Assembly: GCF_030020805.1 (NCBI RefSeq)
Contig: NZ_CP125098.1
Location: 4,487,501 to 4,551,500 of the forward strand
Length of the DNA stretch: 64,000 nt
Direction of reading: 5' to 3'
Source of the DNA: Paenibacillus sp. RC67
Lineage (GTDB): Bacteria; Bacillota; Bacilli; Paenibacillales; NBRC-103111
The position numbers and the translations under genes were made by a program. Below the pieces are notes generated by a model. It was not told the origin of the DNA, did no database searches, and saw only the letters and a program-made list of their open reading frames with translations. Of the stretch, positions 26,499-34,266 are shown piece by piece. Numbering within the stretch: the first letter of the stretch is position 1; each line of letters starts with the position of its first letter.

Positions 26499-26927
26499 TT
26501 ACTTCTGCGTCCATAGGGTTTGCAATTGAGCTGAAATGTTCTGCTTAATATCCGCCAAAGATTCCCCCAGTTGCTCTGCTGTAAGGACGAATACCAAGTC
26601 GCAATTCTCTACGTTCTGTAGCGCTTGAGCCTCTTGTGATGCCGAAACAAGAATGACATATGGAAAGCTTTGCTTCAGTCTTTCACACACTCGTTCTAGA
26701 AGAGCCCGACCTTCTTCTCCTTCTATATAATGAAAGGCTGGATAAGTTAGTACGCGACCTTTATACGGAATTTCAAAACAATCCAACGCATCTCTAAGCC
26801 ATTCCAACGCTTTAGTCGCCTCCCAAGGCTGCTCATTTCCTGTCAAGCCGGTTACAGGCAGCAGGCAGGTATCCACATAAGGCCGCAGTTCTTCCCAAGA
26901 GTTACTTTCCACGTCGCTAAATTTCAT
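26499..26927 (-). CDS. ypiF: DUF2487 protein (YpiF)
   Basis: A soluble 142-residue protein of the DUF2487 family, unknown function. In B. subtilis ypiF lies between ypiB and qcrA, the same order as here. The ATG at 26927 (MKFSDV) has TGGAGG eight bases upstream, so it is preferred over the ATG at 26948. Confidence 0.82.
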   Translation of the reverse strand: MKFSDVESNSWEELRPYVDTCLLPVTGLTGNEQPWEATKALEWLRDALDCFEIPYKGRVLTYPAFHYIEGEEGRALLERVCERLKQSFPYVILVSASQEAQALQNVENCDLVFVLTAEQLGESLADIKQNISAQLQTLWTQK

Positions 26928-26972
26928 TTTTTTCGCCTCCACGTTCAATTAAGTTCCAACTCACAATAACAC

Positions 26973-27003
26973 AAAAAAAAGACATATGAATGATCTTCAC
27001 ATG
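26973..27003 (-). terminator. Probable terminator after the IDEAL-domain gene
   Basis: On the minus strand CATGTGAA/TTCATATG pairs (one G-U) with a 5-nt loop and is followed by a GTC and eight T. Confidence 0.6.
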
Positions 27004-27045
27004 CCTTTCAAAAAAATGTCATAATTTAGGCCTGGGTGCTACGCT

Positions 27046-27237
27046 TTATTTACCTTGTGTATTGAGCGATTTCAGTTCTGTAGTGAGGGCTAGAAACGAA
27101 ACTTCGTCTCCCTTTGCCAAAGCCAAATCAATCTCTCTGTACAAATACTGCTCCTTATATTTGCGTATGGCTTCATCGAGGACCATTTCCGCAAACAAAC
27201 CCAGCATCATATCATTGGAAACATTCATTTTGCCCAT
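27046..27237 (-). CDS. Small IDEAL-domain protein (YpiB C-terminus-like)
   Basis: A 63-residue protein consisting almost only of an IDEAL domain, with YREIDLALAKGDEVSFLALT. In B. subtilis this domain forms the C-terminus of YpiB (UPF0302), encoded at the same place before ypiF; here the larger N-terminal part is absent. The ATG at 27237 has GGAGGT seven bases before it. Its start overlaps the end of the frame of the gamma-carbonic-anhydrase remnant. Function unknown. Confidence 0.78.
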   Translation of the reverse strand: MGKMNVSNDMMLGLFAEMVLDEAIRKYKEQYLYREIDLALAKGDEVSFLALTTELKSLNTQGK

Positions 27238-27556
27238 AGAACCTACCTCCAAACCGGTCTCGCATTTCAATATTTTTACGCTTATGGCCTCGCTTGTTGT
27301 CGGTATCGATACTCTTCTTCACATAGCTTTGCATCGTTCGTTGCATCCATTGTAAGTCCAACTGCTGCAATTCTCTTACTGTTTGTACCGGTGAACCTAG
27401 TGAGAGGGGGGATAAGGAGACTTGCTAATTCTCCATTACTATCGAACCTGCCCCTACTAAAGCATATTCACCAACATCGGCTCCGTTGAGTACAATAGCC
27501 CCCATACCGATTAATGTGCCTTTACCTATGCCATACTTCGAATTGGGACAAATCAT
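27212..27556 (-). pseudogene. Remnant of a gamma-carbonic-anhydrase-like hexapeptide protein
   Basis: From an ATG at 27556 the frame reads left-handed beta-helix repeats (GKGTLIGMGAIVLNGADVG, then VGAGSIV) typical of the gamma-carbonic anhydrase/PaaY family. An in-frame TAG at 27425-27427 interrupts it. The same frame then continues with the family-like tail LGSPVQTVRELQQLD to a stop at 27212. The N-terminal 80-90 residues, including the first metal histidines, are missing; the upstream sequence is the end of another gene. A deletion plus a nonsense change explain this best. Confidence 0.8.
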
Positions 27557-27567
27557 GTTGAGAGATT

Positions 27568-28704
27568 TTAGCCATGGTTTCCGCGATGGTCAAACGTAAG
27601 GCTAATTTTATCCTCATCGCTCACATAGATGCCTTGAACGACGCTGCTGCCTAATTTGGACATTTGAATGACTGTCCCTTCCTCTTCCGTCTCACCGATC
27701 CGGATCAATCCCAAATGCATCATCATTTGCAATATCCGCTGCTCCAGCACAGATTCCGCAGAATCATAGTAGAATGGACGAACCAAGGGCAGCAAAGCGG
27801 ATTTCATAGAGGCTAATGTAACCCAGTTTGTTGCAAGTTTTTCAATCCAGTATAGAAGCGACTGCAGATTGGGAATTGCATTTTTGTACAATCGAAGCCA
27901 AAACTTGTACACCTGCATGACATCTTCTTTGTGGCCAAGAGCAACCTTATCCTTACCTTTATCGCTAAGTGCCAACACCTGGTTGTGCTCTGTTATCAGT
28001 TCAGCGTAATAGCAGTAATCATAGATGAGAGAGAACCGATTCGGGTACTCCTTGAAAAACCGCCCGTATCCGAAGCGCCATGCTGTTTTGCCTACAGGTT
28101 CTTCCTTCACGGAAAGGCGATCGAGAACCTGCTGAAGCTGTCTTTTGTACATTGTATTGTCCGATGTCAGCGCAGCTTCATTTTGATTTACAAAATGGAG
28201 GAAGTGATAGATGTCGTCGGTGATCAGCTTCTGCTCGTCACGATATACAATAGGTTCGTTAGTGGTCACAAGCTGCTGTCTAAACTGCTTAGTTAGAGCA
28301 TCACTGAATCTTCTCTTAAGATCAGCCGGTACCTGGAACAAATAGCGGGTGTTTTGAGAATATCCATTGAACAGCCACCCTCGTTGTTTAAATCGGGAAA
28401 TCATGTCCCTTGGATTCCACAACTCATCCTCTACTTTAACGAATCGGCTTTGCTGTACTCGGGCAATAAGCTCTTCCAGACTAAATGATCCTCGTTGATC
28501 GAAGATTAAAGAATTCAAGAATCGAATATCCTCAATTGAAAGATCGATAACTTGGCGTTCAAATATCTCTCTTCGATTCACGGTCGACAATATCGACTGG
28601 ATAAGTTCATTTTTGGAGTGGCCGCTGCAATCACAGTTGTACGTATTGGCAATCCGGCTCAAGTCGTGAATATCCGCATAACTCAACATATCTGCTAAAT
28701 TCAT
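27568..28704 (-). CDS. Unknown 378-residue soluble protein
   Basis: I do not recognise this protein. It is cytoplasmic and helical, without membrane segments. The N-terminus (LADMLSYADIHDLSRIANTY, then KNELIQSIL) resembles small SAP/Rho-N-like or helicase-associated helical modules, and several later stretches look like winged helices (DISIEDIRFLNSL-type, and the C-terminal LGLIRIGETEEEGTVIQM). That would fit nucleic-acid binding but is inference. The ATG at 28704 has GGAGGT upstream; the ATG at 28737 has no ribosome site. It lies in a block with no B. subtilis counterpart. Confidence 0.72.
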   Translation of the reverse strand: MNLADMLSYADIHDLSRIANTYNCDCSGHSKNELIQSILSTVNRREIFERQVIDLSIEDIRFLNSLIFDQRGSFSLEELIARVQQSRFVKVEDELWNPRDMISRFKQRGWLFNGYSQNTRYLFQVPADLKRRFSDALTKQFRQQLVTTNEPIVYRDEQKLITDDIYHFLHFVNQNEAALTSDNTMYKRQLQQVLDRLSVKEEPVGKTAWRFGYGRFFKEYPNRFSLIYDYCYYAELITEHNQVLALSDKGKDKVALGHKEDVMQVYKFWLRLYKNAIPNLQSLLYWIEKLATNWVTLASMKSALLPLVRPFYYDSAESVLEQRILQMMMHLGLIRIGETEEEGTVIQMSKLGSSVVQGIYVSDEDKISLTFDHRGNHG

Positions 28705-28808
28705 GGCACCGCACCTCCAAAATAGGCTTAGTACCATTATGGGAAGATATGGCGCTTTTAAAACACTATGTTTTCAGAAAATTGTATTACTTCTTATAAC
28801 AATATAAA

Positions 28809-28834
28809 ATAACGCCCCCAGAAGAGAGCGTTAT
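28809..28834 (-). terminator. Weak terminator after the histidine phosphatase gene
   Basis: Arms ATAACGC/GCGTTAT with a 12-nt loop, followed on the minus strand by TTTTAT. It lies 20 nt past the gene stop. Confidence 0.55.
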
Positions 28835-28853
28835 CGAAGTTAATGGTATTCAT

Positions 28854-29429
28854 TTAGGTGTTCAGATGGATCGTGCAATTCAGCAGCTTGCAGTTCCATC
28901 CAGTAGGATCGCCTTCAATTATAGTAAGCGAGGTGTTGTTAAGATGTTCTTCAATACGTCTACCCAGCATCCTTTCGACAACGGGGGCGATGTAGCCTCC
29001 ATGACTGACAATAAGAATACGTTTGCCAGCATGTTTGGCTTGCAGCTCTTCCATAAAAGTATGCCAACGCTTTAACAGCGCCTCATCTGCTTCCATTCCA
29101 ACATCCGCTTCTCTCCAGCCTTCACCCCAACGTGAAATTCTTTCTTCCAGAGTTGTCCCTTCTACTTGCCCGAAGGATCGCTCCCGTAGACGAATGTCAC
29201 TACCTATCAGTGGAGTACCTGTTACATGAGCTATGGTTTCTGCTGTTTGTTGTGCGCGGACCAGATCGCTCGTCACAATGGCATCCCAGGTTTCCCCTTT
29301 CAATCTTTCTGCCAGCAGTTGTGCTTGTTTCACTCCGACTTCAGCTAAAGCCGTATCCATTTGCCCTTGCATTCTCCCAGCTATATTCCACTCCGTCGTT
29401 CCATGACGAATAAATCCTAATGTGATCAC
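28854..29429 (-). CDS. Histidine phosphatase family protein
   Basis: A 191-residue phosphoglycerate-mutase-like phosphatase. The catalytic motif FIRHGTTEWN is at residues 6-15, with the second-His region SHGGYIAP near 145 and RERSFGQVEG in the middle. It starts with GTG; the ribosome site is weak. Substrate could be a sugar phosphate, alpha-ribazole phosphate or another phosphoester; no neighbour decides this. Confidence 0.88.
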   Translation of the reverse strand: MITLGFIRHGTTEWNIAGRMQGQMDTALAEVGVKQAQLLAERLKGETWDAIVTSDLVRAQQTAETIAHVTGTPLIGSDIRLRERSFGQVEGTTLEERISRWGEGWREADVGMEADEALLKRWHTFMEELQAKHAGKRILIVSHGGYIAPVVERMLGRRIEEHLNNTSLTIIEGDPTGWNCKLLNCTIHLNT

Positions 29430-29471
29430 TCAGTCCAACTCACTTTCTTTGATTAGCCTATAGATAGAAAA

Positions 29472-29488
29472 CGCCCCAAGAAGGGGCG
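29472..29488 (-). terminator. Terminator after the anti-sigma gene
   Basis: Stem CGCCCC/GGGGCG with a 5-nt loop, followed on the minus strand by TTTTC, 13 nt past the stop. Confidence 0.7.
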
Positions 29489-29500
29489 AAACAGAATAAC

Positions 29501-30133
29501 CTATGATCTCGTTCTCGACAACCAGTTCATAATAAGCAGCGTGCAGGTAAGCCCTAATAACGATACAAAGATTAAATAGTCCTTGAACGTATGGATCGGA
29601 CCCACTTGGTACATAAACGGCTCGCTAAAGCCCTTTAAGCTGGCAACCGCTGAAGGCATCGTATGTACGTTCATCGACTCGGATATACTGCCTGCTACGA
29701 CAACTGGATCACCAATACGTCCGAATACCGCGGAGCTGCCTGATGAAGCTACGGTCTCTGGAGCAGCCTGATGCGTGATCGAGTACACAAAAGAGAAAAT
29801 AAATAAAGCTAAGCAAAAAGCCACGACCGCTGTAATATTTCTGCGAAACTTAAAAGAAAATGCATACATCCGATCCGCTACTGGGACTCTCCATGACTCA
29901 TCTTCATATATACGGTTCATGACGCTGCGGGAAATCGGCGTAGATATCTCATTTAACTCTTCGGCGTCTGCCGCGGACTTGATTAGCTCAGTACTCTCTT
30001 GCCATATTTCAAATTCAATAGCGCAGCAGCTGCAGCTCTTAATGTGCTCATCCACGCGTTGTCTTTTTAAGTCATTCTCCGGCAAATCCCAATAGACGCC
30101 GAGCAGCTCTTGAATATCTTCACATTTCATCAT
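29501..30133 (-). CDS. Zinc-finger-type transmembrane anti-sigma factor
   Basis: A 210-residue protein. The N-terminal cytoplasmic segment has an H-x3-C-x2-C motif (HIKSCSCC, about 31-38), as in ZAS-type anti-sigma factors. Membrane segments lie near 95-115 (ITAVVAFCLALFIFSFVYS) and at the C-terminus (IFVSLLGLTCTLLIMN). Its start overlaps the sigma gene stop by 4 nt (ATGA), a normal arrangement for such pairs. The signal it senses is unknown. Confidence 0.86.
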   Translation of the reverse strand: MMKCEDIQELLGVYWDLPENDLKRQRVDEHIKSCSCCAIEFEIWQESTELIKSAADAEELNEISTPISRSVMNRIYEDESWRVPVADRMYAFSFKFRRNITAVVAFCLALFIFSFVYSITHQAAPETVASSGSSAVFGRIGDPVVVAGSISESMNVHTMPSAVASLKGFSEPFMYQVGPIHTFKDYLIFVSLLGLTCTLLIMNWLSRTRS

Positions 30134-30720
30134 CGTTTCATCCCTTCATACTCCTCAAAAATCGGATCAAGAAAGTATGGTTCCAACTGGAGCTTCACAC
30201 TGGCTCTGGCCCTGAACAATAAGGATTTCACCGAACTCACGGTTTGCCCAAGGATATTAGCAATTTCCTGATAATCTAACTGATCGTACTCACGCAAGAT
30301 TAGTGCTGACCTTTGCTTCTCAGGCAAATTGTTTATGGCCTCTCGAACCATCGTAACTTTCTCATTCCGAAGAACCGTCAACTCCGGCATCACATCAGCG
30401 CCGGCATGAGGCTCATGTCCGCTTTGTTCTAAAGATACTTTGATATTTTTATTTTTACGCAGCTCGCTAAGTACCGTATTCCTAGCTATCGTATACAGCC
30501 ATGTAGAGAAAGTTGCTTCCACCTCGCGAAACGAGTTCAAGCTTCGATACGCTTTATAAAATGTCTCGTTACACAGATCCTCGGCGAACGATTCCATTTG
30601 CGCACTTTTCAACATGTGATAGATAAAAGCTAGAATTTTACGTTCGTAACGACGCATTAACTCATCATATAATTGGACGTTGCCATCCTTGATCTCTCTG
30701 ATCAACTGGGAATCGGTCAT
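30130..30720 (-). CDS. ECF RNA polymerase sigma factor
   Basis: A 196-residue sigma-70 protein with region 2 (about 12-90, EDLCNETFYKAYRSL) and region 4 (about 130-185, LPEKQRSALILRE and an HTH ending in SSVKSLLFRAR). No region 1 or 3 is present, so it is extracytoplasmic-function type. AAGGAGGG precedes the ATG. It is encoded with its membrane anti-sigma factor. Upstream GCAACTTTTT could be a -35 element for autoregulation, a weak guess. Confidence 0.93.
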   Translation of the reverse strand: MTDSQLIREIKDGNVQLYDELMRRYERKILAFIYHMLKSAQMESFAEDLCNETFYKAYRSLNSFREVEATFSTWLYTIARNTVLSELRKNKNIKVSLEQSGHEPHAGADVMPELTVLRNEKVTMVREAINNLPEKQRSALILREYDQLDYQEIANILGQTVSSVKSLLFRARASVKLQLEPYFLDPIFEEYEGMKR

Positions 30721-30749
30721 TTAGTACGACCCTCCTTGTGATTCCTAGC

Positions 30750-30791
30750 TTACTCCCAGTGATGCTACTTGTATTACTGTAAAGGGAGTAA
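30750..30791. repeat. Inverted repeat upstream of the ECF sigma gene
   Basis: Perfect 8-bp arms TTACTCCC (30750-30757) and GGGAGTAA (30784-30791), 26 bases apart, with extra partial pairing inside (CAGTGAT/ATTACTG). It sits between a GCAACTTTTT element and the sigma start, so it could be a leader hairpin or an operator. The whole gap 30721-31130 holds this repeat and the small-RNA unit, but no protein gene. Confidence 0.6.
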
Positions 30792-30975
30792 AAAGTTGCG
30801 GTAAAATTTAAAAAAAATTTAGGAATATATCATATCATAATTTTATTCGGTAAACTTGGTCAAAAATCCTGCTTAATCGACAGCTTTCATACAACTTTCA
30901 GAATAACTTCCAAAAAAAGGTGTATATTCCCACTAACTATTCTATTACTTATACTAGAAAAAATGGTTATAAACA

Positions 30976-31052
30976 TAAAAAAAGAACCACCTGCATGAGG
31001 TGGCTGCACATAGTGCCATTATTCGGATAGGAGTGGAGAGAAACCATACTGT
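30976..31052 (-). ncRNA. Candidate small RNA of ~77 nt with its own promoter and terminator
   Basis: A consensus promoter (31059-31087) drives leftward transcription from about 31052. The transcript ends at a hairpin CCACCT/AGGTGG (30987-31003) followed by TTC and seven T. Its 5' part holds an unpaired UC-rich stretch (CTCTCCACTCCTATCC, 31025-31040) that could pair with ribosome sites, then a small hairpin GCAC/GTGC. A short ATG frame exists but has no ribosome site. Both flanking genes are on the same strand, but tyrA has its own terminator and sigma starts 250 nt further on, so the unit stands alone. Confidence 0.6.
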
Positions 31053-31058
31053 ACTTTT

Positions 31059-31087
31059 ATTATATGTATACGTTTTCAAAATGTCAA
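31059..31087 (-). promoter_or_regulatory. Consensus sigma-A promoter of the candidate small RNA
   Basis: Minus-strand TTGACA (31082-31087), a 17-bp spacer and TATAAT (31059-31064): a perfect vegetative promoter, the best in the window. Confidence 0.85.
31065..31079 (-). promoter_or_regulatory. CcpA operator (cre) filling the promoter spacer
   Basis: Minus-strand TTGAAAACGTATACA agrees at every position with the published cre consensus WTGNAANCGNWNNCW. It lies exactly between -10 and -35. A second near-match (TTGAAAACGTTTTAT, plus strand, about 31095-31109) forms the other arm of a 12-bp inverted repeat. Confidence 0.7.
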
Positions 31088-31116
31088 CAGTTTTTTGAAA
31101 ACGTTTTATTTTTGGA

Positions 31117-31153
31117 TAAAAAAAGAAAAACTACACGTGAACCGCGTAGTTTT
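31117..31153 (-). terminator. tyrA terminator overlapping the stop codon
   Basis: Stem AAAACTAC/GTAGTTTT (arms 31146-31153 and 31127-31134) includes the tyrA stop codon and is followed on the minus strand by TTC and seven T. Confidence 0.75.
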
Positions 31154-32222
31154 CCTTCTTCAATAGTTCAACTGCCTTATCCATTTGGTATTCATCTCGG
31201 AATGAGAGACGAAGCACTCCAGGAATATCCTCACGGCTTTCAATTATTTGAATATTACTCAAATTAATCCGATGGTTACCTAAAAGCGTTGTGATTTGTC
31301 CGATGATTCCAGGATGGTCTGGCACATCCACATATACCTCATAGACAGACGTCAGCACGCCTTTGCGCCGCTCCGGCAACGCGGAACGGAACTCGCTAGC
31401 ACGGCGGAACTGCTCTTCAATACCTTCACGATCATTGAGCTTCAAGAGCTCAATGAACTGTGCAACCTCAGCGTTCCAGTCCTCAAGTAGCCGCAGAATC
31501 ACTTCCCTGTTGTCGCTTAAGATATCTCGCCAAACAATCGGATCACTTGATGCGATACGGGTAATATCCCGGAATCCGCCAGCAGCCAAATTTTGATAAT
31601 ATTCATTCGTCTTGTTATACCCAGCAATCTGATTAACCAGTGCAACTGCAATGATGTGAGGCAAATGGCTGATCGCCCCTACCACTTCATCATGCAGCTG
31701 AGGATTCAGTCTGACCAGATGCGCCCTCGTCCATTGAAGCAGTTCCGCAAGCTGGTTATACACCTCATCAGAGATGGTGTCGTCTGGAGTGAGCACATAA
31801 AATGCATTCTCATACAAATGCGACGTTGCTGCCTCTGCTCCTGACTTCTCCTTCCCTGCCATCGGATGACCTCCGATAAAGTACGCATCCTTCAGCTCCA
31901 ATGTGGAGGCAAAAGCAGCTATGGAGGCTTTGGTGCTCCCTGCATCTGTAATGATACAGCCTGGCTTTAACGGGAGCTCAGATATTTTAGCCAAGTATTC
32001 TTCCAAATTGCCTACAGGGACACAAATGAAAATAAAATCGGCATCCTGTACAGCCTCTTCCATAGATGTAGTCGCATGGTCAACCACTTGGCGTTTCAAA
32101 TATCTTTCCACCGATTTTTCGTTCGGGGAGTGACCTACCACGGTTATTCCGGGCTTGCCTTTAAAGCAAAGGGCTAACGAACCCCCGATGAGTCCTACGC
32201 CAAAAATAGCAATTTTCGTCAT
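31131..32222 (-). CDS. tyrA: Prephenate dehydrogenase with ACT domain
   Basis: NAD-dependent conversion of prephenate to 4-hydroxyphenylpyruvate for tyrosine. The 363-residue protein has a Rossmann loop IFGVGLIGGSLA at residues 5-16, the GGHPMAGKEKSG active-site segment, and a C-terminal ACT domain (about 292-363, VYVDVPDHPGIIGQI) for feedback control by tyrosine. Last gene of the aromatic supraoperon here; the B. subtilis neighbours aroA and ypiA do not follow. Confidence 0.95.
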   Translation of the reverse strand: MTKIAIFGVGLIGGSLALCFKGKPGITVVGHSPNEKSVERYLKRQVVDHATTSMEEAVQDADFIFICVPVGNLEEYLAKISELPLKPGCIITDAGSTKASIAAFASTLELKDAYFIGGHPMAGKEKSGAEAATSHLYENAFYVLTPDDTISDEVYNQLAELLQWTRAHLVRLNPQLHDEVVGAISHLPHIIAVALVNQIAGYNKTNEYYQNLAAGGFRDITRIASSDPIVWRDILSDNREVILRLLEDWNAEVAQFIELLKLNDREGIEEQFRRASEFRSALPERRKGVLTSVYEVYVDVPDHPGIIGQITTLLGNHRINLSNIQIIESREDIPGVLRLSFRDEYQMDKAVELLKKENYAVHV

Positions 32223-32279
32223 AACAGTTTCCTTTTTTAGATTTACTAACAGACACTAAAGCAATGCAGTGCAAAGGTA

Positions 32280-33380
32280 TTATGCGTTAACTGCAACTTC
32301 CTCAAGCGTCTTTTGCAGTGCGCTAATAAATTTCTCGTTTTGCTCTTGGCTTCCTACGGTAACACGAAGCATGGTAGGCATACCCCAACCTGGATCATGG
32401 CGTACGATGATGCCTTTGCGCAGCATAGCATCGAACACTTGTCCACCCGGACGCTCCACATCAACCATAATAAAGTTACCGTGTGCAGGATAGTAGCTTA
32501 GCTTCATTTGCTCGAATTGAGCGGATAAGTATTTAATTCCCGTTGCATTCGCTTGACGGCAGTCCTCAATAAATTGCTCGTCCGCAAGAGCGGCCAATGC
32601 TGCTTTTTGTGCAAAACCTGTTGTGTTGAACGGTTCGCGAACTTGATTGATCGATTTGATCACATCCGGATGACCGATACCATATCCGATACGAAGCGAA
32701 GCTAGACCATAGATTTTGGAGAAAGTGCGAAGACTAATGACATTTTTATATTGCTTTACAAGTTCGATGCTATCAGGGTATTCGCCGCTAACGTTGTATT
32801 CAGCATAAGCTTCATCCAATACGATAAGCACATGAGCTGGCACGGCTTTAATAAATTCAACCACTTCTTGATGCGTGTGCATCGTTCCTGTAGGATTGTT
32901 AGGATTACATAGCCAAATAATTTTGGTACGGTCATTAATTTTGTTGAGCATTCCCTGCAGATCCTGGTAGCCATTGATACAAGGCACCTCTACGCAAACA
33001 GCTCCCTCAATCTCAGCGTTGTGCTTATATTGCGGGAATGTAGGTGTAGCCATAATCGTCTCGTCACCTGGAACAAAGAAGGCACGAGCTAGCATCAAAA
33101 TGATTTCATCGGAGCCCGCTCCGAAAATCACTTGATTCGTTTCCACGCCAAAATAGTCGGCTACCGCCTTCGTCAGATCTACGGCACCGCCGTCCGGATA
33201 AATGCTTGTTTGGTCGAGAAGCGACATGATCGCCTCTTTCACTTTCGGAGAAGAGCCGAACGGATTTTCGTTGGAAGCCAGTTTGATGACTTCTGTTAAA
33301 CCTAACTCACGTTTTACTTCTTCCATAGGCTTGCCCGGTTTGTAGACCGGCAGGTGGACAATGTTCTTCTTGGGTTGCAC
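32280..33380 (-). CDS. hisC: Histidinol-phosphate / aromatic aminotransferase
   Basis: A 366-residue class I/II PLP aminotransferase. The PLP lysine lies in TFSKIYGLASLRIGY, with NPNNPTG and the DEAYAEY aspartate. Its place between trpA and tyrA is as in B. subtilis, where HisC also transaminates aromatic keto acids to phenylalanine and tyrosine, so a dual role is likely. Confidence 0.95.
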   Translation of the reverse strand: MQPKKNIVHLPVYKPGKPMEEVKRELGLTEVIKLASNENPFGSSPKVKEAIMSLLDQTSIYPDGGAVDLTKAVADYFGVETNQVIFGAGSDEIILMLARAFFVPGDETIMATPTFPQYKHNAEIEGAVCVEVPCINGYQDLQGMLNKINDRTKIIWLCNPNNPTGTMHTHQEVVEFIKAVPAHVLIVLDEAYAEYNVSGEYPDSIELVKQYKNVISLRTFSKIYGLASLRIGYGIGHPDVIKSINQVREPFNTTGFAQKAALAALADEQFIEDCRQANATGIKYLSAQFEQMKLSYYPAHGNFIMVDVERPGGQVFDAMLRKGIIVRHDPGWGMPTMLRVTVGSQEQNEKFISALQKTLEEVAVNA

Positions 33381-33423
33381 TTAGGTCACCTCGTTCAAAA
33401 TTATAGTTCCAATTATGGCAAGC

Positions 33424-33444
33424 GCGTGTTCCATAAGAACACGC
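33424..33444 (-). other. Intercistronic hairpin between trpA and hisC
   Basis: Perfect 8-bp arms GCGTGTTC/GAACACGC with a 5-nt loop, no T-run. It may stabilise or punctuate the mRNA rather than terminate it. Confidence 0.55.
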
Positions 33445-33450
33445 TCTCTG

Positions 33451-34266
33451 TTAGTTGCTTCCTATTAATTTTCTCACAAATTCATGAATTTGCAAGAGTG
33501 CTTGTGGACGCGTCACATCCTGTTCAAATAAAGGAAGAGCTTCCTCCACTTGACGGACGAGCGCGCTACCTACAACGATACCATCACATGTCTCGGCAAA
33601 TCTAGCAAATTGCTCATGCGTCGAGACCCCGAAACCGATAGCAATAGGCAAAGAAGTGGATTCCTTCACTGTCTTCAGGAACTCGTCAATACCACTGTGA
33701 AACTCGGTTCTAGTACCTGTGACCCCTAATGAGGAAACACAATAAACGAAACCGGAAGCGCGGGACACAATTTTCTTGATCCGCTCATTGGACGTAGGCG
33801 CAACCAAAGGAATCAAATGAATGTTATGCTCATCCGCCAGCTTTCGTACCTCTGCATCCTCTTCCATCGGCAAGTCAGGGATAATAAGTCCGCTAATATC
33901 ACTCTCTTGCAGTTGGGCGAAAATTTTGTCCAAACCAAATTGCAGTACGGGATTAAAGTAAGTAAAAAGAATGAACGGCAGCTCGCAGCCCTCATTGCGC
34001 GCTTGCCTAGCCACATCCATAACATCTTTGATGGAAACTTGATGCTTCTTCAAGGCCCGCATCGAGGAGCGTTGAATAACAGGTCCATCGGCCAAAGGGT
34101 CGGAGTATGGGACTCCAAGCTCCACCATGCTGGCACCGGATTGTTCCAGCTGTTTAATAATATCGACCGAGGTCTTCAAATCCGGGTCACCTATCGATAA
34201 GAAAGGAATAAAGGCCGGCTGCTTACGTTCTTTGAGCTCAGCGAACCTAAGATCAATGCGATTCAT
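33451..34266 (-). CDS. trpA: Tryptophan synthase alpha chain
   Basis: Cleaves indole-3-glycerol phosphate to indole, which is channelled to TrpB. The 271-residue barrel has FIPFLSIGDPDL with the catalytic Glu following in MVELGVPYSDPLADGP, and GFVYCVSSLGVTG. The ATG at 34266 has GGGAGGT upstream and overlaps the trpB end by 14 nt; the longer frame to 34368 lies inside trpB and is unlikely. Confidence 0.96.
   Translation of the reverse strand: MNRIDLRFAELKERKQPAFIPFLSIGDPDLKTSVDIIKQLEQSGASMVELGVPYSDPLADGPVIQRSSMRALKKHQVSIKDVMDVARQARNEGCELPFILFTYFNPVLQFGLDKIFAQLQESDISGLIIPDLPMEEDAEVRKLADEHNIHLIPLVAPTSNERIKKIVSRASGFVYCVSSLGVTGTRTEFHSGIDEFLKTVKESTSLPIAIGFGVSTHEQFARFAETCDGIVVGSALVRQVEEALPLFEQDVTRPQALLQIHEFVRKLIGSN

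Noticed and set aside
26499..27237. YpiF/IDEAL genes as a toxin-antitoxin pair
   Set aside because: Both match conserved housekeeping neighbours of qcrA, with a terminator between them; there is no toxin fold.
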